64,000 bases of DNA, taken from the NCBI GenBank assembly GCA_963573385.1, contig CAUYLG010005493.1:1-64000 (forward strand). The letters are read 5' to 3'. The DNA is from Cacajao melanocephalus. Taxonomy: Eukaryota > Chordata > Mammalia > Primates > Pitheciidae. The position numbers and the translations under genes are program-made. Each line of letters starts with the position of its first letter. Position 1 is the stretch's first letter. A model generated the notes under the pieces. That model searched no databases and was not told the DNA's origin. It was given only the letters and a program-made list of their open reading frames with translations. Below, in pieces: positions 40,601 to 64,000 of this stretch.

Positions 40601-41228
40601 CTAGGAGACTTTTTAAAATGGGCTAAGTTTTACTCCTATAATTCAAGGAGTTTGTTCTTGATGAAAGTACAGGTGTGCAGAAATGACACAACCTAGAATG
40701 TAGCAACTCCCCTTAGAATGGAAGGAAACAATAGTTTGGGGGTTGCAAGTAGAAAAAGAGTCTAATTGGGGTATCAAAAAAGACTCAACAGAAGTAATGA
40801 CATTTGGATTGGGTGGTAAGGGATAGGTAAAGAGCACAGCAAGAATAAAGAGGCAAAACCGAAAAAGAATGAAAACATTAGGGTGAAGCTTGGAATATGT
40901 GTAGAGAAATTGTGGAAAACAAACTAAGAAGTGTTGGGGACAAGTTCTAGAGAGCTGTTAATGCCAGGATTAAGAAAAAGTGTTTCACTTCCTAGGCGAT
41001 CGGATGTTGTTGAGAGGTGGGGTAGGGGTTAGGGACAGGCAGTGTCGTTGACACTGGTAAAGCCTTGGAGACAAAATCTGGCATTATTTATCAAACTGCT
41101 TAGATAGCTGCACATCACCTGGAAATTCACTTCTAGGTGTTTTTTACTAAGAGATATAAGAATGTTCCTTACAACATTGTTTTTAATATTAGGAAATTAG
41201 AAACCACCTAAATATCTAACTATGGGAT

Positions 41229-41416
41229 AATGGATCTCAACTGGGGTGATTTGGAAATGTCTGGAGATATTTTTGGTTGTTACAACTTGGGGTGGGTGTT
41301 ATTGGTGTCTAGGATAGAAATCAGAGTAAACATCCTACAATGTATAGGACAGCCTCCCATGACAAGGAATTACTGGACCCAAAATGTTGATAATATCAAG
41401 GTTGAGAAACCTTGCT
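41229..41416 (+). mobile_element. MER5A (hAT-Charlie MITE)
   Basis: GATCTCAACTGGGGTGATTT, ATGTCTGGAGATATTTTTGG and AGGTTGAGAAACCTTGC match MER5A. The preceding 41085-41225 looks like worn L1. Confidence 0.75.
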
Positions 41417-41488
41417 GTGGAGGGTAGTACTATGGTGTTCCAGTACCCCCATACAGTGATATGCTTTGCGATAATTAAAATGAATGGG

Positions 41489-41782
41489 ACAGGCTGGGCA
41501 TACTGGCTCATGCCTGTAATCCCAGCACTTTGGGAGGCTGAGGTGGATAGATTGCTTCAGTCCAGGAGTTTAAGACCAGCTTGGGCAACATAGTGAGACC
41601 CCCATCTCTATGAAAAATACAAAAATTAACTGGGCATGGAAGTGTACACCTTCAGTGCCAACTACTCAGGGGGCTGAGGTGGGAGGATCGCTTACATCCC
41701 AGAGGCGGAGGTTACAGTGAACTGAGATGGCGCCACTGCATTCTAGCCTGGGTGACAGAGACCCTGTCTTAAAAAAAAAAAT
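41489..41782 (+). repeat. Alu (J-like), first of a head-to-tail pair
   Basis: GGCTGGGCATACTGGCTCAT through both arms to TCTTAAAAAAAAAA. Confidence 0.9.
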
Positions 41783-41786
41783 GGGG

Positions 41787-42222
<436 letters not shown>

Positions 42223-42345
42223 TTTTTTTTTTTTTTTTTTTTTTAGAGATGAAGGTCTCACTTGAGCCTGGCTGGCCTCCAACTTCTGGGCTCAAGTAAT
42301 CCTCCCACCTCAGCCTCTTGAATACTACAGGTATAGCTCAACTCA
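42223..42345 (-). repeat. Antisense Alu fragment with long T run
   Basis: T run 42223-42244, AGAGATGAAGGTCTCACTTG, CCCACCTCAGCCTCTTGAA. Confidence 0.7.
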
Positions 42346-42349
42346 CATG

Positions 42350-43000
42350 GATCTTCTAATTCAATTAAATTCTGACATTATCTACCTGGAGATAGCCTCA
42401 GATCTCATAGGTTGAGAGCTCAGTCCCACAAGACTGTTTCCCTGTGCCTCACCTTTGGTGAGTACTGTGCCTGCAGTACTTCTCACCAGCCAGATTCAAG
42501 TTGAGGTTCCCATGACCCCCTCTTTGGGTTCAATTAATTACTAGAGCGGCTCACAGAACTCAAGGAAATTTACTTACCTTTACTGGTTTGTTATAAAGCA
42601 TATCACAAAGGATACAGATGAAGACAGGCATTGGGCGAGGTGTCAGGGAAGGGACTCTGGGCTTGCACGGCATCCCTGAGCTTGCCACCCTCTAGGAACC
42701 TCCATGTGTTCAGCTGTCCAGAAGCTTATCCGAGCCCTGTCCTTTAGAGTTTTTATGGAGGTTTCATTACACAGGCATGATTGATTAAACCATTGGCCAC
42801 TGATGATCAACTAAAGCTTTGGGCCCCTTTCCCCGCCCTGGAGGTGGAGGGTGGGTTGAAAGTCCCACCCTCTAAGTGTGGCTTAGTCTTTCAGGCAACC
42901 AGCCACCCAGCCTGAATCTACCTAGGGATTACCAGCACCAGTCAATCATTAGAATACAAAAATACATCACCCTAGAGATTCTAAGGATGTTAGAAGTTGC
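42350..43000. mobile_element. Solitary LTR remnant (ERVL-like class)
   Basis: CTACTAGAGCGGCTC-type text, TTACCTTTACTGGTTTGTTA, CATGATTGATTAAACCATTG and ACCAGTCAATCATTAGAATA are features of an old mammalian endogenous-retrovirus LTR. No gag, pol or env is present. Exact subfamily and orientation not assigned. Confidence 0.6.
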
Positions 43001-43044
43001 GTTATCTGGAAATAGAGTTGAAGACCAAATATACATATCACGAT

Positions 43045-43290
43045 ATCTGAATACCGAGGATGTGCCAGGCACCCTCGCTAGGCCTAGGGAATCAACCCTG
43101 ACAGCTCCCTGCCCTCACGAAGCTCACAGTGTAGTGGGAAGACAGACAACAGGACAAGGAAACAAAAAGCAAACATGATGATTGCTGATAGTAATAAATG
43201 TAACAAAAATAAATAGGCCGATATGACAGGCAGAAACCAGGGAGAGGGTATTTGGAGGCTACTTGGGATAAGATAACTAGAGATGACCCG
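43045..43290 (-). repeat. L2, antisense
   Basis: GAGGATGTGCCAGGCACC, CTGCCCTCACGAAGCTCACA and GACAGACAACAGGACAAGG are typical of reversed L2. Confidence 0.65.
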
Positions 43291-43747
43291 TATGACCTGA
43301 AATCTGGAAGTAAAGAAGGAGACGGCGTGCGGAGAGCTGAGAAAGCACATTGGGCCAGAGTTCTAGTTCTTTATGATGGGAGTGTCTGGAAGGTTCGTGC
43401 TGCTGCACAAGCTGCCAGATCTGGGGTGGGGGATGGGCGCCTGTGCACACAGTGCTGGATGGGTGTAGTGCCCCCAAATTTATTACGTTATACAATAAAG
43501 GAGGCAATCTACTTTCAAGGCAAGGTCATTTACAAAGTTCAAAGTGCTAGCAACTGTCTATAATTACTCATTCCACATAGTTTACAACATAGAGATGCCA
43601 GGCTCTAGCAGATATAGTCATGGAAGCTAAAGTAAGTTTCATCCAGAAAGGAAAGTGCCCTGTCTCCTTCCTAGTGGGCAGCAGGGGCATTTTAGGGTTC
43701 TGGTATTTCAAAGATTCACTGGAGTTGATAGAATGTGGACGTCTCTA

Positions 43748-43828
43748 TTTCTCTTTCTCTTTCTTTCTCTCTTTCTCTCTCTCTCTTTCTTTCTGTTTCT
43801 TTCTCTCTCTCTCTTTCTTTCTTCTTTT
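43748..43828. repeat. Polypyrimidine (CT/CTTT)n tract
   Basis: Pure pyrimidine on plus from 43748 to 43794 and from 43796 to 43828, one G between. Potential triplex-forming DNA about 1.3 kb upstream of PDE6A. Confidence 0.9.
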
Positions 43829-44090
<262 letters not shown>

Positions 44091-44914
44091 ACTGTGTGTA
44101 TTTCTGACAGACAACCTAAGAAAGTCCAGGCTGAAGCCAGCGAAAACACATTAAAGCACCAGGAGAAAGATCGAGTGGGTTGAAGGGAAACAGATTTTTT
44201 AAGTTAAGGCTCTGTGAAGTGGATAGAGTTAACTAGACGTTAAAAATAAAATGTTAACTAGAGGTTACCTCTGAGTAATTATGGGTGATTTTAATTGTCT
44301 TCTTTGTGTATGTTCGACAGTGAATACAATACGTATTACTCTTGGAATAAAGGGAAAACTGAGAAAGGTGTGTTGTTTTATGATGGCCCTTAGGTTGCTA
44401 AAAGTAGAGAGTCATTGAAATCTAAAGCTGATAAAAACTTAAGTGCAAAGATTGTGAAACAGGAGACTACAGGTACCAGACCCATAATATACATGAGGAC
44501 AGCAGGCCAAGGGGCCCTGAACAGTGAAAGCCCGCATGGGAGAAACCCCAGGGAAGGGGAGTGGAAGGGTGAGGCAAGGGGCCGGGGGATGCAGAGGCTG
44601 GCATGCAGTCACCTCTCAGCTTCAGCCATTCCTGCCATGGAGGGACATGGACAGAGAAGCCAAACAAATCTCCTAAACAGTAAATGTCAGTCTTCTGGGT
44701 CAGATATTTAAGAACACTAACAGAGGGCAGAGAAAACACACCCACAGCAAGTAGATTGTCCCTGTGCTGCCTTTTTTGCAACCTCAGCTTTGGCGGTGCT
44801 GGAGCCCACCTCCTGCTCTGTGCAGACATCTCTTCTTAGCTCTTACTAGATCAAGGTGAAAGAAAACTCTCACCTTCTCCCATCTGGCCCCGCAGCATCT
44901 GGAACACACTGATC
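44091..44914. other. PDE6A upstream, repeat-poor
   Basis: No Alu or L1. 44230-44330 reads like a worn LINE 3' piece. Could carry distal rod elements; none is certain. Confidence 0.4.
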
Positions 44915-58214
<13,300 letters not shown>

Positions 58215-58345
58215 GCCTGGCACACTGGCTCACACCTGTAATCCCAGCACTTTAGGGGGTTGTGGTGGGAGGATGGCTTGAGGCCAGGAGTTTGAGACCA
58301 GCTTGGGCAACATAGTGAGACCTGTCTCTACAAAAAATAAAATTA
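58215..58345 (+). repeat. Alu left monomer
   Basis: GGCCTGGCACACTGGCTCAC to CCTGTCTCTACAAAAAATAA. Confidence 0.85.
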
Positions 58346-58374
58346 AAATTAAAAAAGAAGCATAACATAGACAC

Positions 58375-59225
58375 AGAAAAGGAACACTAACTATAGCTGC
58401 TGATACAGCAGTTCAATGAGTGAATGTTCCCATGAAACCACCACCAAAGTGAAGGAATAGAACATGACAAACAGCACCTCAGCAGCCTCCTTCATACCCT
58501 CTTCAGTATCTCCCACAGCCTCCTCCAGAAAGGTACCCACCATCTGACCTATAATACCATATTAGTTTTGCCTTGTTGAGGTTCATATAAATGGAATCCT
58601 ACAATACACATGCCTTTGTGTTTGTCTTCTTTTGATTCATCCTTATTGTTTCATTTAGCATGCGTTCATTCATTATCATTCCTGTGGAATTCTCTATTAT
58701 ATGAATAATCCACAATGTATTTATTCATTTCTACTGTTGGTGGACATTAGGGTTTTCAGATCTGGTCTATTATGAATATTGCTATTATGAACCTTCTGGT
58801 ACGTTAGTAGTACACGGTTGCACACTTTCTGTCAGGTATTTACCTAGGAGTAGAATTTCAAAGTATTACCTTTAATAGATCTTGCCGATCTGATTTTCAA
58901 TATGATTGTACCATTTTATACCCTCACCAGCAATGTATAAAGGATTTCTTCATCAATACTTGGTATTATTATTCTTAGTAACTTTAGTCATTCTGGTGAG
59001 CATGTGTTTTATCTGTTTTGTTATCAACATGCATTCCTCTAATGACTGATGAGGTCGAATATTTTAAAATACGTTTATTGACCGTTTGGATATATTATTT
59101 TGTGAAGTGACTGTTCACATTTTTTCCCCATTAAAAAAAATCACGTCTTTTTTATCTCACTGATTTGTAGGAGTTCTTTGCAAATTCTGGGCACAAGTCC
59201 ACTTTCAAATACATGGATTGCAAAT
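58375..59225 (-). mobile_element. Old L1, antisense
   Basis: GAGGTTCATATAAATGGAAT, TGTTGGTGGACATTAGGGTT, CCCTCACCAGCAATGTATAA and GTAGGAGTTCTTTGCAAATT are the reversed ORF2-to-3' region of L1M. Confidence 0.8.
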
Positions 59226-59549
59226 ACAGTCATGCACCACATAATGACATTTTGATCAACAATGACCCGCATATTCTGTGTCCCATATGATTACAATGGA
59301 GCTGAAAAATTCCTATTGCCCTGTGATGTTGTAGTGCAATGCATTCTTCACATTTGTGGTGATGCTGGTATTAAAAAAAAAAAAAAAGAACCTACTGCTA
59401 CACTGCTAGTTGCATAAAAGTATAGCATATACAATTATGGGTTGTAGTACATAGTACTTGATAATAGAAAACTCTGTTGCTGGTTTATGTATTTACTATA
59501 CTACACCTTTCCCCCATTATTTTAGAGTTGACTCCTTCCACTTATTTTA

Positions 59550-59757
59550 TTTTATTTTTTTTTAAGACAGGGTTTCACCATGTTGGTCAGGCTGGTCTGG
59601 AACTCCCGACCTGAAGTGATCCACCCGCCTTGGCCTCCAAAATGCTTGGATTACAGGAGTGAGCCACCATGCCTGGCCCTCCTTCCACTTATTAAAAAAG
59701 AAAAAAGTTACTGTGTTTTTAGTAGAGACAGAGTTTCACCATGTTGGCCAGGCTGGT
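59550..59757 (-). repeat. Two antisense Alu fragments in the Tigger
   Basis: 59550-59680 (one arm, ends CATGCCTGGCC) and 59718-59757 (GTAGAGACAGAGTTTCACCA). Confidence 0.75.
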
Positions 59758-59957
59758 AAAACAGCCTCAGGCAGGTCCTTCAGGAGCTATTCCAGAAGAA
59801 GGCATTTTTATCATAGGAGATGAGAGCTCCATGTGGCCTTGGAGACTTTCCAGTAGGACAAGGTGTGGCGGTGGAAGATGGTGATATTGATGATCCCGAC
59901 CCTGTGCAGGCCTAGCCTAATGTGTGTGTGTCTTATTTATTTATTTATTTATTTATT

Positions 59958-60080
59958 TTAAAAGACGGGGTTTCACCATGTTGGCCAGGCCGGTCTTGAA
60001 CTCCTGACCTCAGATGATCCGCCCGCCTCGGCCTCCCAAAGTGTTGAGATGACAGGCGTGAGCCACCGTGCCCGGCTATG
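59958..60080 (-). repeat. Antisense Alu arm after a TTTA run
   Basis: (TTTA)n at 59934-59958, then GACGGGGTTTCACCATGTTG to CACCGTGCCCGGC. Confidence 0.85.
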
Positions 60081-60377
60081 TCTTAGTTTTTAATAAAAAA
60101 GTTTAGAAAGTAAACAAAAAATTTCAAGAGAAAAAGGCTTGTAGAATAAAGATATAAAGCAAATATTTTTGTTCTGATTCAAGCACCAAAGGCATAAAAA
60201 AATAAAAGAAAGTAAAGAAATTTGCGATAATTTTTTTAAAAAGAAAGTATTTTTGTATAGCTGTACAATGTGTTTGTATGTTATGCTAAGTGTTATTATG
60301 AAAGAGTCAAAACATTTTTAAAAATAAAACAATTTATAAAGAAAAATTTTAAAATTTATATAGTAAAAAAGTTACAA

Positions 60378-60505
60378 GCCAGGCTTGGTGGTTCATACCT
60401 GCAATCCCAGCTACTCAAGAGGCTGAAGTAGAAGAATCGCTTGAAGTGAGGAGTCTGCATCTGCAGTGAGCTATGACAAGCAAGATCCTATCTCTAAATA
60501 AATAA
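60378..60505 (+). repeat. Alu fragment
   Basis: AGCCAGGCTTGGTGGTTCAT, internal deletion, AAATAAATAAATTAATTA tail. Confidence 0.75.
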
Positions 60506-60574
60506 ATTAATTAAAAAGTACAGTAAGCTGAGGTTAATTTACTATTGAAGAAAGAAATTTTGCTGTTGTTTTTT

Positions 60575-60862
60575 GTTTTTTTTTGAGACGGAGTCTCACT
60601 CTGTCGTCAGGGCTGGAGTTCAGTGGCATGATCTCGGCTCACTGCAACCTCTGCCTTCGGGTTCAACTGATTCTCCTGCCTCAGCCTCCCAAGTAGCTGG
60701 GATTACAGGTGCCTGCCACTATACCCAGCTAATTTTTTGTACGTTTAGTGGAGATGGGGTTTCACCATGTTGGCCAGGCTGGTCTTGAACTCCTGACCTT
60801 GGGTGGTCCACTCGCCTCCCAAAGTGCTGGGATTATAGGTGTGAGTCACCGCACGTGGCCTG
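60575..60862 (-). repeat. Alu, antisense
   Basis: TTTTTTTTGAGACGGAGTCT through both arms to CACCGCACGTGGCC. Confidence 0.9.
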
Positions 60863-60967
60863 TTTGTTTGATCTTTATAATAGCTCCTTAAGTGATTCTG
60901 TGCAGTTGGGCCACATACTGGTTTTAGGGAACCTCTGTTTCTAGTGAAACCATTCATCTGATTAAAA

Positions 60968-61417
<450 letters not shown>

Positions 61418-61553
61418 TTGTATACTCTTAATTCATAAATATCTTGCCAAATATTGCTAAGCTCAGCAACATGCCCTTTGTTTCTCCTTCAGGAAGTAGC
61501 AAATGAATGAATTCATACCAAAAAATTATTACTTTTTCATCAAAATAATTTCT

Positions 61554-61658
61554 GGCTGGTCTGAGTGGAGTTTGCACCTAATTAATCACAACAAGTTACA
61601 GATTTCTTTGTTCTCCACACCCAGTGCTTCACTTAACTAGCCTGAAAAATAAAAAAAG
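61554..61658 (+). pseudogene. Second Y3 RNA retropseudogene, PDE6A intron 4
   Basis: GGCTGGTCTGAGTGGAGT, then CTAATTAATCACAACAAGTT, ACAGATTTCTTTGTTCTCC and GTGCTTCACTTAACTAGCCT cover Y3 RNA almost end to end. An A-rich tail follows at 61644-61658. There are a few substitutions and small gaps. It is a retroposed copy, most likely silent. Confidence 0.88.
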
Positions 61659-61847
61659 ATTTTTAAAAATTAAGATTTTTGTGTAATTGAATTCAAAGGA
61701 CTCCATTCCAAAGTTACCATTCCCAGTTTGCGGCAGGATTTGGTCTCAGGTTTAGGCCACTGTGTGCTGTAGTGATCTGTTCTCTGTTTATTTTAAAGTG
61801 CCTGCCTCTCAAAAGGGAAAACTGCTTTTAAGCAAAAATATTCTGAG

Positions 61848-61965
61848 CTGGGTGTGGTGATATACACCTGTAGTCTCAGCTTTTTTGGAGTCTGAGGCAG
61901 GAAGATTGTTTGAGCCTAAGAGTTTGAGACCAGCCTGGCAACATAGGGAGATCTCATCTCAAAAA
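61848..61965 (+). repeat. Alu fragment
   Basis: AGCTGGGTGTGGTGATATAC to GAGATCTCATCTCAAAAAAA. Confidence 0.8.
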
Positions 61966-62040
61966 AACAACAAAAAGAGAGTACTGAACTTAGTCATCCT
62001 CAAAAGATTAAGGAATTTTGTAATTAGAAGTGGGCTATGA

Positions 62041-62340
62041 GGCTGGGCAGAGTGCCTCACACCTGCTCCCCACACTTTGAGAGACTGAGTCGGGAGGATC
62101 GATTGAGCCCAGACATTCAAGAGCAGCCTGGGTAACATAGTGAGACCGTCTCTATAAAAAATTTCAAAAATCAGCTGGGCCTAGTGGCACATGCCTGTAG
62201 TCCTAGCTACTTGGGAGGCTAAGGAAGGAGGATTGCTTGAGTCTAGAAGGTTGAGGCTCCAGTGAGCCAGGATAGCACCATTGCCCTCCAGCTTGGGTAA
62301 CAGAGCAAGACCCTGTCTCCAAAAAGAAAAAAAATAAAAT
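62041..62340 (+). repeat. Alu (J-like)
   Basis: GGCTGGGCAGAGTGCCTCAC through both arms to CCCTGTCTCCAAAAAG. Confidence 0.88.
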
Positions 62341-63660
<1,320 letters not shown>

Positions 63661-64000
63661 TTGACCAGTTTTAGACAAAACAAATTCAACAGAGTTTGTT
63701 TGAGCAAAGAACAATTCATGAATTGTGCAACCCTCAAAACCAGAAGAGGTTCAAAGAGCTCTGCTGAACGACATGGCCAGTGAGCTTTTATAGCTGAACA
63801 TGGAAGTAAAATCTAGAAATAACATGATTAGCTACAAAGGGCATTTGCCTTATTTGGGCATTGTGGGATCAGTTGGGCTGCCTGTGATTGGTTGAAACTC
63901 GACCATTTGTTACAATAATATACTCCTAAATTGGGTTTTGGTTTGTTTGCCTACTGAGGTTGCAGTTTGTTTTGTAGGAACTCGTTCTTACACGGGAATT
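63661..64000. other. Unnamed interspersed repeat (LTR-like text) at the right edge
   Basis: CAACAGAGTTTGTTTGAGCA, CCAGTGAGCTTTTATAGCTG and CTGCCTGTGATTGGTTGAAA look like a medium-reiterated or LTR element I have seen elsewhere in primate DNA but cannot name. It runs off the window. Confidence 0.4.

Larger units (their letters stand above)
59228..60565. mobile_element. Tigger-family DNA transposon, interrupted by Alu pieces
   Basis: Terminal CAGTCATGCACCACATAATG, AGATTACAATGGAGCTGAAA-type text, transposase 3' remnant (CAGGCAGGTCCTTCAGGAGC, GACCCTGTGCAGGCCTAGCC) and AGTACAGTAAGCTGAGGTTA follow one Tigger element across inserts at 59550-59757, 59958-60080 and 60378-60505. No intact frame. Confidence 0.75.

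Noticed and set aside
42350..43000. Possible intact endogenous retrovirus
   Set aside because: Only LTR-like text is present, with no internal retroviral genes.

Overview
This is nuclear DNA of a simian primate. It holds about 60 Alu copies of several ages, nested old and young L1 pieces, L2/MIR fossils, Tigger and MER5 DNA transposons, LTR remnants and small-RNA retropseudogenes. It carries two recognisable genes head to head: SLC26A2 on the minus strand and PDE6A on the plus strand, the gene order I know from human 5q32. Compared with the human proteins as I remember them, SLC26A2 differs at roughly 25-35 residues and has one extra codon in its first coding exon. A monkey therefore seems more likely than a great ape, but this rests on memory, not an alignment.

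Layout. 1-460 is a CpG-rich block with a degenerate Alu-like core; 461-2250 has no recognised gene. About 3110-28770 is SLC26A2, read right to left: CpG-island promoter with non-coding exon 1 near 28590-28770, intron 1 of about 15.8 kb, coding exon 2 (12020-12746), intron 2, coding exon 3 (8286-9806), then a very long 3' UTR down to about 3.1 kb. 28900-45000 is the divergent intergenic spacer. It holds repeats, two separate local duplications, a 5S rRNA pseudogene and an LTR. 45113-64000 is the 5' part of PDE6A: coding exons 1-4 (45113-45586, 55139-55291, 55892-55981, 57127-57267; 286 codons, GAF-A and the start of GAF-B). Its catalytic exons lie beyond the right edge.

SLC26A2 makes a sulfate/anion exchanger needed for proteoglycan sulfation in cartilage. 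PDE6A makes the rod cGMP-phosphodiesterase alpha subunit. They are neighbours, not partners, and nothing here suggests a shared pathway.

The most unusual material is in the non-coding DNA. There is a minisatellite bracketed by 47-bp inverted arms (46239-46628). Immediately after it lies an Alu/7SL hybrid retropseudogene that keeps the 7SL S domain (46665-47027). A Y3-RNA pseudogene sits in a MIR and has an L1 3' end inserted at its tail (49152-49481). A tailless 35-nt U2 snRNA fragment has clear target-site duplications (10560-10620). An RPS26 retrocopy landed at the edge of a MADE1 element (52580-53098). Two unrelated local duplications of about 190 bp complete the list. I found no new protein-coding system.
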